The translations under genes and the position numbers were made by a program. Under the pieces are notes generated by a model. It did no database searches. It was not told the DNA's origin and was given only the letters and a program-made list of their open reading frames with translations. Below, in pieces: positions 51,974 to 63,200 of a stretch of DNA of 64,000 nt. Each line of letters starts with the position of its first letter. Within the stretch, counting starts at the first letter, position 1. Origin of the DNA: Taeniopygia guttata (lineage: Eukaryota; Chordata; Aves; Passeriformes; Estrildidae); the NCBI RefSeq assembly GCF_048771995.1, contig NC_133032.1:29599501-29663500 (forward strand), read 5' to 3'.

Positions 51974-52578
51974 CCAATCCCCGGAGCAGGCTCTGCTCCA
52001 GGGCAGATTCCCAGTGCAGAGAGGGTTCCTGCTCCCAGGCTGGAGCAGCCTGGCCCTGCAGGACTGCAGCCCTGGCAGGGGGACCCAGGCACAGCAGTTT
52101 GGGCAGCACTGTCTGCCCTGGGGGCACTCCCACTGCAGCAGCTCTGGCAGCGCTGCTGCTCAGCAGAGAGGATCCATCCACGCTGGAGAATTCACGGGGA
52201 GCTGCGCCCCGTGGGAGGGACCCCAGGGTCTCACAGGGGAAGGGCTCCTCTCCCAGAGCAGCAGGAGAAAACCTCAGGTGACAAACTGACCAAACCCCCA
52301 GGCCCTGTCTCCCTGAGCTGTAGGTGGGGAGGACAGAGGGGCTGGGGGAAGAAAAGGTGTTTTAAGGGCTTATTTTACTCCCCATCATCTTCCTCTGATT
52401 TTGTTAGTAATGCTTTAAGTTGTGCCTGTTTTGCCCTTGGAGTGTTTTCTGCTGCTCCTTATCTCAACTCATGAATCCTTAATTAATTTTTTCCCTCCCC
52501 TCTGCCCTGTTGTGGCAGGGAGGGTGAGTGAGTGACTTTTGTGGGTACCTGGTGTTTGGCCAGTGTCAAACCACGACA

Positions 52579-52583
52579 CTTTC
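52579..52583. other. Target-site duplication, right copy
   Basis: CTTTC directly follows the ACGACA terminus and matches the left copy at 51281-51285. Confidence 0.85.
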
Positions 52584-52909
52584 CCATCTCTCAGTTTGCA
52601 ACAGAGTGAGATCTGAGCCATGTACACCCTCCTTTCTGATAAATCATATCAGGAAGAGGTCATATCAGGAAGCCACCTGCTTGGGGGATGGAAATCTGCA
52701 TATTACCTTTGCAAGAGGGAGACAGCCATATCAATTATTGTTGTAATTTCCTTGGATCCTTTCAGTTACTTCTCAAGAACTTGGAAAACAATTTAATCAC
52801 ATTTGTGGATTTAACATGAGCAAGATGCTATTGAAGAGCAGCTTGTGGTTTTGATGAGGAACATGCTGGCCTTCCAGTTTATCTTATAGCTAGACTCTGG
52901 CTTCCCAAG

Positions 52910-53740
52910 TGGTAGTTTTAGCAGCAATAGCCTCATTTGCCTTGGCTGGATGTGGTGGTGCGTTATTTTATGTCTTACTGGCGTTACGGTTGTACGGGTC
53001 AGTTTTCCTGTTTTTGTTCAATTTTATAGTTAGTATGTTCTATGTACCCCCCTCTCCCTTTTCCCTATTGGTACGGCCCCAACCCTTCCTGCCTTTCCCC
53101 TTGTCCGTCACCAGACCACTCCCAGTCACCCCACCAAACCACTCCCTCATCTCCACACAGGAGCCCTGCCAATCACCCGGCACCCCGCCCCGAGATCCAG
53201 AAACTTCCATCCAGGGCGTCGAGTGATTGGGTGAAGGCCCAGGGCCCCTCCCATTCCATTGTTCTATTGGCCCCTTACCTCAGACCCCTCCCCAGGGAGC
53301 CACCCACACCTTTCCCCTATTGGTCCCAGTTCTCTCTGCCCCCCCACCCTATATAATCCTGTGTCAAGCAGTTTCTCTCTGCCTTCCTTGGTTGGCACCC
53401 AAGCATTAGTTGGATCCTAGTTAGTTTCTCCCTCACCCTGAGGGAAATAAAGGATCGTTCTGCCCCCAAAGAAGGACGCTTCCAGAGTCATCTCTTTCCG
53501 CGTGTGGGTCTCGCTTTCCATCGCCCTCGGCGCCAAAGATCCATCCCGAGCTCTCCAAAGACTCCCCTTGGAGTAGCCCAGCGGAGGGCTCGGGGAACCT
53601 GCTCGCTCCCTCCGGAGCTAGAGCTGAGCCGGGATCGACTGCCTTTCCGGAGGGGACGCGGCAGCTGGGAGCAGCTCTTTTGGCTTTCTCCCTTTAATTT
53701 AAAAGGAGCACCCTCACATTTCAGCCCCTGAACTGGCCCT
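52910..53740 (+). mobile_element. Second LTR (unrelated type), about 0.8 kb, boundaries approximate
   Basis: The segment has the layout of a retroviral LTR. A C-rich U3 carries five CCAAT/ATTGG boxes at 53067, 53169, 53226, 53266 and 53319. A TATATAA box lies at 53350-53356 and an AATAAA at 53446-53451, about 95 bases later. A CpG-rich U5-like part runs to roughly 53662-53740. No primer site, coding region or clear target-site duplication was found, so it is probably a solo or truncated LTR of an ERV1/ERVK-like element. Its start near TGGTAGTTTTAGC is a guess. The alternative is a host CpG-rich promoter, but the tight CCAAT-TATA-AATAAA order argues for an LTR. Confidence 0.65.
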
Positions 53741-56700
53741 CTCCAAGAAAACAGGCAGACTGAATTCTAAATGGCAAACAGGCACCCAGATTTCCTTGGC
53801 ACATCTTGGCTTTAAGAGGAACATCTGATAAAAAAGGCAACTTTTGTCAAAGAGGTCCCTGTGCATGGCAGGGAAATATCAGTAAAAATCATGTGCTTTT
53901 GAAAACAACAGAATTCCCCCTCTGATGTGACTTTCCTTTCAATGCGTCTGTCTCCCAGAGGGAAACAGTTCCACATGTCCAAGATTGTGAGAGCCCAAAT
54001 GAGTCAGATGTCCCTTTCCCTCTCAATAAGGTAGGGCAGGCTCCAGAATTAGTTATGCATCTGATTGTATCTCTAATAAACTGAATGTAATTAAAAAATA
54101 GAGCAGAGCCATTGCATTTTAACAGCTTGAAGCTTTCCCTGTAGAAGGATCATCAAACAGGGAAAGAATATGAAGATTCAGCTCCCCAGCACCTGCTGGG
54201 CAGCCTCTGTCAAGATTAACAGCATCTCACCAGGTTATTAAAGTGAACATGAATACTTTGGGGGCTCTGTGGGTAGTTATGGTATCACGTTTTACTATCT
54301 TCCACGGAAATGAAATTACTTATTGTAATTGCTTGTCAGTCACAGACCAACAAATCTGACAAAGGAAAGCTTTTCCCCTGCTAACGGGGAGCAGGAACAG
54401 AAGGGAGTGGATGGACTGAGCAAAACTCTGCTCTGATTCTTTTAGGGGGAAGGTAGAGGAAAATAACCAGAGAGGGAGGGAGAGAAAGGGCTTCAGTTTT
54501 GCACAGTGCCCTGAGAGAACCAATTCTGGCCAAATGACTTAAACTGAGTGAGCATCTCTCAGAGCTGCAAAGGGAGTGAGCAGGTGATGCAGGGTGGTGT
54601 GTTAGGCTGGGTGGAAGTGGCTGCTTTGTGGGCAGTGTATCAGACACAGCAGCTCAGCAGTTTCTTGATAACACCAACTATTACATCTCTTGGAGGCACT
54701 GCTGAGGTTTTGTATCCACCGGCAGGAGGTGTGAGCTTTGCACAGTGCAAAGATCAGACAAGAAAATGATCCATTTGGGTTGTTTGCTTTTGGGCACCTC
54801 AGCCTTTTCTGTTAGATTTGAAGGAAGAAGGACAGCACTTGGGAATGAGGGTGCTGGGAGCAAAGGGCACAGCAAGGGATCCCTGCAGGTATTTGGAAGT
54901 GAAGATTGCTGTAGCAGAGACAGAAACGCTCCTTTGAGAGCACCTTGGGAAGTGCAGCTGGCAGGACTCAGCAATCAGAACTCATAACCTACCTGGTGGA
55001 GGGATGAGCTGTGCTTATTTTACCTGTAGGCAGGCAGCAGTTCCAGCCCTATGGGAGAGCAGAGCTGGCTGCAGCTGTTGAGGCAGGGGCTGCCTTTTCC
55101 ATCTTAAAGGGATCTCTCAGCTTTGCAGCAACAGAAGGCAAAGAACTCAAGGTGCAATTAAAATGGAAGCACACCACAGACAAGGCAACCAGCCTTGTTT
55201 TTGCCATTTGACCTGCAATTATAGGTGTCCACCAAGTAACCATGCTACTCAGTTTGAAAACCCTATAGTGTGCCCCCTTAGCATTCACAGTAGAAGTCAC
55301 TATAGGTTCCTAACAGAGGAAAAAGAAAAAAAGACAGGTGCAATTTCAGAGTCTCCAAGCAAAAGGATGGCCTTGAAAGGACTATCTCATGTCCAGCCAC
55401 AGCCAGCCTCAGGCAACAGGAATGAGAAAGACGGGATGAACAAGCAAATCATTCCCTATTTCCTCAGATTTTACACTGTGTTCTGACATTTGCAGTTCCA
55501 ATTTCCAACTCAGTATTTCTTCACTTTTGGAATCGCTGTATTTTGTGGCATCTGCAATTTTTTGCAGTATTTGAAATAGGTAACTTCCTTCATGTATTCT
55601 GAACTTGTCATTTCCTGTCCTCATTTGATGCCACCTCACTGCTGCTTAAGAAGAGACTGTGAGCAGCTGCTGTTTATGCTCTGGCTCGTTCTACTCACAA
55701 AATGCTGACTCAGGGGCCAGTTAAGCCAAACCAGTTATGAGAAAAGCTTGGGTCACAGCTGAGGGATGCAATCCTGTATTTACACAAGTGTAAATGTACT
55801 AGAACTTGTCATAGAAACAAGTATGTTCAGCTCTTTAATTATTGTATTGTCTACTGTATCTAGTTTCCTACTGCATTAATCCCTGTCTTGAGATAGTTTT
55901 TGTTATGTAATTGGTGTTAATGATTAGTGTTCAGCATTAATTAAACAGATTGGTTTTCATTCTCAGATGTTTCACTTAAGATGCCTTCAGGCTACTAAAC
56001 TGGGAGGGAGGTTTTTTTTTTAATCATGTCTTCATTAGTGCTTATGTCTCTTTTATCTGCAGATTTCCTTTGTACTGCAACATCAACCAGGGTACTAACA
56101 GCTTTTCCTCCTCTCAGCAGCAACTAAGCTCCAGTAAAGGATGCCTAGTGATACAATTACAGCTCATACCTTTTGTTATTTTGGTTCCTGCTCTCCTGGC
56201 TGTGTTTTGAATCATGAATGATAGATAGTATGATATTTACATACCAATTTTGCAACTTAATTTTAGTAGTAGCTGCATGACATGTACTAGGGTTTTCAGG
56301 TGAGCCTCTAGAGTTTAATAACATCATTTCCTTTTTAAAAGTTTATTTGATGATAAAGTGTCCAAATGTGGACAGGTAACAATTGCAAATTTTGTTAACA
56401 GTAAAGGCAGAAGAATTAATTGCCATTGTTAGGACATCACGTATAACACAAAGTGGAAAATGTCATTTAAGAACTACTGTTTTTCTACTGTCTCCTCTGT
56501 GATCTACAGTAAACCATTGGGGAAGTCATCCAATCTTCACTTATAGATGAGGTGAATCTATCACCTTCCTGTGTTCCTGTGGTTAATTGTCTTCACCACC
56601 AGAAACGTGAATCCTGTTTTGCATTGGAGCCTGTTCATTTTCAGGTTTTGGTCCCTGAATCCTGTCATTTCTGTGCCTCATCTATGTAAAGTGCCCTAGC

Positions 56701-59700
56701 CTAATGGAAATCTTCACTTCTGTAAAGATAATTACAGGTGCCCAAGTGTTATGTCTATTTTGAATTTCAGAATGGAACTGGTTAAAACTCTGGCAATCAT
56801 TAGTGAGGAGGATTAAACTGTTCTTTGTATGGGTTAGAAGGTAGGATGCTTCTGTAGCAAGAATCAATATCCTACCCTAAGAGGTAGGAGTTGGTTGCTG
56901 GTCTCTGATCAGATCTGCCCAAATGAGCAGGGTCAGGTAGATTTTTGTGTACCAATACTGATTAGAGTGAAAGAAGTGCCATACTTTTCCAGAAAGGGAG
57001 ACTTCTGTTATTGCTGCTTGTTACCTTCATTTCCTACCTGGTTTTGGATTACAGATGATGAAGTTTGATTGGTCATTTTGCACTGGGTAAAGTATATAGC
57101 AATATAGAATTATTGTGAATGACAGACATCCTCCTTTCTGAGGTGATCTGATCTCCACAGCACTGATTTCTCAGCTGTGCTGTGCCTGCCATTTAGAGCC
57201 ATGGGCTAAGTTCTCTATTAAGAGCTTGGGTTGGACTGAGAATGTAGAAAAGGGTCCAGTTTTTCTTCATTTAGCAGCAACAGCTATCTTCAGACTTCCC
57301 CAGCTGACACCCATTACCCCAAAAAGTTGCCTTAGGTCTTGAGGCTCAGAAGTTAATAAGGAAGGAACAACATGAAAGCAGTAACAAACATAACCTTGCT
57401 TTGGTTTTTTCAATATCAGGTGTCAAGAGGCCAGGAAGAAAAAAATAATAGAGCTGGCAAAATACTCCTGAATGCCACTGTCCAGCCATTTTCAAAAATG
57501 AAGGATTCTCCTCAGCACGGCATGCTTGTGTTTCATATTCTCTTGGATCTTAGTAAATCCTATAACAAAGTATTGCAGCTCTATTGTTCACTTAAGCATA
57601 TTACCTAACACAAATGACAATCTCTCTTCTTTTTGTTTCAGCCCTGCTATGATACACACACCTTGGTCACAGAGTGGGATTCTGTTAAACACTTGTGTTT
57701 ACTTGTAGCTGTTTGTCAGTTCAAACTGACTTCTTTTTAACATCTCCTTGTGCTTCTGGTCCTGACCTCTGAGGAGGGAGGTCACACCAGTCATGAGTTA
57801 AATGTTGGGTTTGGTTCTGTGTACATGGAACAAACCACAAGGCTGGATTACAATTTCACCTCTTTCATAAATACCAGTCTTCATGTTCATACCTTCTTCT
57901 GTTAGCAAAGGTGTGATATAATAAAATGGAGAAAGAGGCTGAGGTTCTGCTCCTTGCTCTGCCCACACATTATCCAGGGCAGCCTTCACCATCACATCCA
58001 GCACCAGGGGCCTTTTCCAAGGCTCAGCAGAGTCAGCTGAGACCATTGATTTAAAATGATGAATTGACTTTTCATTGCTCATGTGGTGAGCAATGGTGAT
58101 TCATCTGCTTTGCAAAAGGAAGTCCTCTGGATGGAGGAAATGGCCAGGAGACATAATCCCTTCCTGATTCCCCAGTACATCTTTCCTTATTTGAAAATAA
58201 TTATGTGACTTTTTAAAAATATAATTTCTCTCAGAAATGAAATTCTAACTAAATACATTGTGGTACAGATTTCAAGGTTAATTTCCTTGATGGATAATCT
58301 TAAATTTATATTGGTCTAATCTTTTAACCCCCTTCAGAGTCAGTAAATTACAATTTGGTGACAACAGTTTTTTCCCAAATATTTTTCCCTATGTAAGGTG
58401 TCCTCCTAACAAGGGGTCTGCAATAATATTATAATTGTGTGGTATTTCAAACTGACTGTTTAAATGTGCTTTACCTCATGTTAAAGTGAGTTGATATAAA
58501 GAGTGTTCTTTCAAATGCTGCTTAAAAGGACATATTTAAAGCTCTTAGAAGTATAGCTGGTTTATTTTTCCCTACCTAATGAGATTAAATATAATTTAAA
58601 ATGCCTTTCTGTAAGGGAAAGATGAAGACACTTTGCCTTAATTTAAGAGGAGCCTGTAGCAGTATTTTATAAAAAATTAATTAGAAGTTGTTCACTTTAG
58701 GGGAGCCAGCCTGAAGCATAGATCCTCCTACATGGGTTTACATTTCTAAAGCCTGCCTGGCAGACAAACGTGTACTTCTTCAAGATGCTCCCATCCAACT
58801 CCTTCACTCTGGTAGTTTATTGTGGGCCCCAGATTCAGTCAAAGAGAGAAATGGAGAGTTTCTTGCCAGACAGAAGCCTGGGAAAGATTTGGAGAAGAAT
58901 GTAAATAATTCTTTATCTCTCGTGTTGCTCACATTGTTTATAGTTAAGTTCTATCACTGTGCGTCAAGCACTCTGCACCAATGGTGTGGCTTGTTTTCAC
59001 TTCAGGAGCAATGGAATTGATCCTCACAAAACTCTGTATAAAAGACCAGTGTATTTTGAATACACCAGAGTTTTACACTCAGTAGCCTTTGGAGTCTGCC
59101 TTCTCATTCCTATCCTGCCTCACAGCGACATGCTCCCGACAGGCTCTGGAAGGCAGAGCACAGCCTGCCTGCCTCTGCCACCAGCACAGCCCAAACACAG
59201 GCGGAGGAAGAAGCAGCAGGGGCTGTTTTGCGGCCGTGCCCAAGAGAGACTGGAAGGGTGCCCTCCCTCTGCTCTCACTTGCTTGGCTTTCCGACTGGCT
59301 CCGAGACTGGGGCTGCCATTCCTCACTTGTGGGGACCAGAACCACAGCCGGGATCCCGGCACTGCCTGGCAGCGCTCCGGGCACTGGCAGGGTCGCGCGT
59401 CCCAGTCTCGGGCACCGCGCTGCTGTTTCCTTTGCCCTCAGGCACACCCAAAGCTCCCTGCTAAGCCCGGGTGGTCGCTGGTTCTGCCCTCTCCCTGATC
59501 CTGTGCAGGGATGGAGCACTGCTGAGCTTTCAGGAAGCTATTCCTGAAAACTTCCAGCATTCCAAGCTCCTTTGCCCTCTGTGGAAGCTTGCCATGGAAT
59601 CCCTCACAGCTGGCTTCAGAGCATACTCAGGTTGGCTCTTCCAAATTCCAGGGGCTCCAGGCTGCCTGGAACTGCACCTTCAGCACAGGCACCTTTCCAG

Positions 59701-59841
59701 CCTGATCTGCCCTCGTTCTGTGTGTGTGTGCACAGAACACGGCGTGGAAGAGAACAGCAGCATGGGCCTGCGTGTCCCAGGGCCCGGGATTTGCACCGCT
59801 TCAGCTCCACAGAGATGCAGGTAAGGGGAGAAACCAAACTC
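53741..59841. other. Intergenic DNA upstream of the MROH-like 3' end, no supported gene
   Basis: AT-rich to about 59.1 kb, then abruptly GC-rich. No exon is recognised. A TATAAAAG at 59037-59044 is followed by a 7-bp-arm palindrome at 59049-59065, with no gene evident after it. Confidence 0.5.
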
Positions 59842-59847
59842 TTTATT
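59842..59847 (-). terminator. Poly(A) signal of the MROH-like gene
   Basis: TTTATT on the plus strand is AATAAA on the minus strand, 153 bases after the TGA stop of the MROH-like gene. The implied 3' UTR is short, ending near 59820. Confidence 0.65.
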
Positions 59848-59999
59848 AATGGAAGGGAAAGGGAAGGGATGAGATGGGGGCAAAAAAAGGGGGATGGGCA
59901 GGGTCTGAGGGCTGGAGGGAAGGAGCTGTCAACAGGGAATGGGGAGGGAGCTGTCAACAGGGAGGGGGAAGGCAGCAGCTATGGGAGCTTCCCACAGGC

Positions 60000-60205
60000 T
60001 CAGTTATGGCCAGCAGCAGCTGTGCCTGGAGCTCCAGTGACATTGAGTCCTGGTGCTCTCTTCACTGTCTCTGGGTACTCGTCTTGGGATCGTGGTTCTC
60101 CGAATCCAGCAGATGACCTCAGTTCTGCACATCTTCGTCCAAAACTTTCCTGAATTTCCAGGTACGTGGAGGATGGGCTGTCATCTTCGCTCATGGTTTC
60201 AAGGG
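60000..60205 (-). CDS. MROH-like terminal exon
   Basis: The exon has 206 nt including the TGA stop. It completes an Ala codon and reads LETMSEDDSPSSTYLEIQES, FGRRCAELRSS, then a low-complexity Gly/Ala/Pro tail ending AAAGHN. The acceptor is cttccag. Confidence 0.88.
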
Positions 60206-63200
60206 CTGGAAGACAGATAAACTACCACAGTCAGAGCCCAGAGGGCCACCCGGTGATTCTTCTGCTAAGGCCATCTCTCCCAGCTCTTGCCATGCCTAAC
60301 AGAGATGAGGAGCCAACGGGATCAGCCGCAAGGCGCTGGTCACGAATCCCCCCAGTGGCGTCCCTGAAATCTCTCTGTGCCCTGCCCACACCAGCACTCG
60401 TCCACACAAGGAGCGAAGCTGGCCGCAGCCGGGACAGGGATTGCAGCTCCCTGGCCGGCATTGCAGCTCTCCCGGCCAGCCCCCGCTGACAGCCCGCTGC
60501 CCCCACTCACCCTGAGAAAGAACCTGAAGCTCGGCTGGCTGTCCCTTCAGGTACTGCCCGGCCGTCCCTGGGAACACAGAGCCTGTCAGGCCCAGCGGCA
60601 CAGCTCCCTGCCAGCGTGCTGCCAGCCTTGGGGCCACACGCCCTCCTGGCCCGGCAGGGCTCAGCCCGGGCCCTCGCCGCACGCTGCCGCCCCAGGGCAC
60701 GGCGGCCAGAGGCACTGGGCCCGGGTGGCGCTGCCGGGGCAGCAGAGGGGCTGGGGCCGAGCTGCGGCGGGGCGGGGAGGGAGCCCGGGCTGGTGGCTCA
60801 CCCATGAACCTGACGGCCGCCTCTCGCAGGGGCTCCTGTGGGCTCTCCAGGTAGGGCAGGGCCCGGCGCAGGTGCTCGGCCGCTCGGCTCCTGTCCTCTG
60901 CCAGCTGGAGAGAGCGGCAGCAGGGAAGGGTTGGCGCGGGCTCAGCCCCTGTGCTGGGCGCTCCCTGCGCCAGCCCCGGCCTCCCCTGCCCGTACAGCCC
61001 TGAGGCCCGGCCAGCAGCCGCTGGTGCCGGGCTCTGGAGGGGGCAGAGGGCCGGCTGCTGCCCGGGGAGCCGCGGTGCCGCCCCGCAGCCCCGCCGGGCC
61101 GCGGCTCCATCGGCACCCGGCTCGGGCCGCAGGAGCCTGGAGCAGAGCCCGCGCGGCCTCGGGCTGCAGCAGCGGGCAGGGGCACAGCTGCCAGCCCGCA
61201 CACCGAGCACCGCACCCAGGGGGCTTCTCCAGGCTGAGGCTGCGGCTTCCCGGCCCTCCTTACCAGGCAGTTGGCGAACTTCAAAAGCTTCTCCTTTACC
61301 ATCTGCTTCATACCCTTCTTCTTCAGGAACCCAGCAGCACAAAGCAGTGTTTTCTGAGAGGCCTGGAGAGCAGCAGAGACCCAGAGATGGCCCCAGAGCC
61401 CAGGGCGCAGGACCCGCGTCCCTGTGCCAAGGCCCGGAGGAGGCTGCAGCCCGCCAGGCTCCAGGGTGGGAGGCAGCTGAGCCCCCTCCCAGGGATCCAC
61501 CAGCATCACACAAAACCTCACATTTGCCACACGCTGGTTGTCCTCATGGCAGTGCAAGAAGAGGGGGATCTGGCTCTGGTTCACAATTCTCTTCAGGGGC
61601 TTTTTTGCCTCATCCACTACTAAGTCCATCACCTTTTCAAAAAGTTGAATGGAGAGCAGCTGCACATGGCTGCTGTCCTGGAGGAAAGGAAGCAGAAAAG
61701 TCCTCAGAAACAACTTCTCAAGCCCACCTGAGTAAAAGACTAAAAATCCACAGGGTGCAAAGTTTATGGGCAGCAGCCAGTCCCATGCTTGGGGACACGA
61801 GCCTTACATGATCAAAGAGTGGTAGGAGTGCCTCAGCTAGCTTTGGGGCAGTAGTGCTGGATACCAAGATATTCTTGTTCTGGAGAACATTCATGAAGAC
61901 AGAGAGGGACATGCTGACCACCTCTCCATGTGCATCCCCCAGCAGCTCCAGAAGCCCTTGAGACAGCGGGTACATTCTTCTGGCCTGTGCGGAACACAAG
62001 GCTGGGATGGGAAGCTGTGGACGGCTGCATGGCCAGCACCGCCCTGGCGCTGCAAGCCCACCCTGCTGCTGCAGGGCCCACGGGGCCCCAAAGCACTGGG
62101 GCAGGTGAGGCAGGAGAGCTGGGAGCAGCTGCCTCAGCTCCTGAAGCCCTGCCAGCCCAAGGGGCTGCTTTGCCTAGCACAGCTTCAGCCGCCGCCCCTT
62201 CTCACCATCACAGGATCCTTGGCGAGCACCACAAGGCCTCGGAGCGCCAGGCGACGCCGCTCCCTGCACTCGCTCCGCAGGTACCTTGACATCATCTCCA
62301 GAATGCTGCCACCGCATTCACTCAAGTCCAGGCCCCCGAGGACCTGAAAAGCACAGGGCAGTGACAGGGGAGCCGGCCGGCAGGAGGCCAGAACCGCACA
62401 GGGCTGGGCCCAGGCAGCAGCACGGGGCGTGGGCACCGTCCCAAGCAGCTGTGGCTGCGAGAGGGCAGAGAGCTGGGAGGCAGCTGAGCCAGGCAGCGCT
62501 GGCCATCAGGCTCACCTCCACCAGGAATGCCAGGAAGGGCAGATCCCAGCATGGCTCTTCCCTGCTGTGTGGCCGGAGCAGGCGGAATGCAATGTAGGAA
62601 CAGAAGGGGACCGAGACATGGCGCAACTCCCTGGCAGGGGGAAAAAAGGCCCTGAGGTGGGAAGGCCAAACCCCTCCCAGGAGTGACTCACAGAGGTCTG
62701 GTCTTTCCCCAGCATCCCTGGAGAGGATGTGGGCGCTTTGTGAGGCGGCCCCTTCTGGGCACCCTCCTCTCCAAGCTTTTTCCAGTTTCCTTGGCCATCC
62801 CTTGGTGAAAAGGCCCTCTGGCCCATGACCGCAGGAACTGTGAGGGGCACCTGGGCACAGGGCACAAATATTGGGGACCGTGGGGAGAAGGGGGTCTCAC
62901 CTGGCCAGCAGACCCACGGCATAGTGCTGGGTGTCAGCACACAGCAGCGTGTCCCAGCCACGCTTGCGCTCCATAGCCACCACCACATGGTCCCACTGCA
63001 GTCGGCAGAGCAGAGCCTTCATGGCCTGCACTGCAAACCTGTGTGCAGAGCAAAGCCCAGGTCACACTGGGAGCACTGGCACTGGCCACAAGGGCACGGG
63101 AAAGGACGGGGGGACTGGGACCTGTTGGGCTTGCTGTGAAGGCGGTGTTCCTCCCAGCATGCTCTCCAGAATGTAGCAGCTTCCTCTGGTGGTATCTGCT

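Larger units (their letters stand above)
51286..52578 (+). mobile_element. Solo LTR, probably ERVL-type, 1293 bp
   Basis: The element begins TGTGTTGGTTTTGCACAGTC and ends AAACCACGACA, so it has TG...CA termini, and is flanked by perfect CTTTC duplications. The sequence order is familiar from a common avian LTR group: a GGCTTCTGTGAGAAG block, GATAACATATTTAAGAAG (TATA-like), a G/C-rich central repeat array, an AT-rich CTCATGAATCCTTAATTAA block, then TGTGGCAGGGAGGGTGAGTG near the end. The 3' flank is ordinary DNA after the duplication, with no primer site or coding region, so the provirus has been reduced to one LTR. Assignment to ERVL rests on recognition and the 5-bp duplication. Confidence 0.85.

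Noticed and set aside
51114..52181. 355-codon open frame on the minus strand (and 281-, 212- and 178-codon frames overlapping it)
   Set aside because: It lies almost wholly inside the solo LTR. Its length comes from a 39-bp array and a 21-bp array, both multiples of three, in G/C-rich sequence. No protein family resemblance was seen.
52856..53824. GAGGAACAT repeated on both sides of the second LTR as a target-site duplication
   Set aside because: The words match, but the implied element would not begin and end with TG...CA, and nine bases is not a usual duplication length for these elements. It is probably coincidence.
60296..61713. 350- and 405-codon minus-strand frames within the MROH-like locus
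   Set aside because: They read through GC-rich introns of the MROH-like gene. The real coding parts are the spliced exons at 61677-61522, 61362-61264 and 60904-60802.
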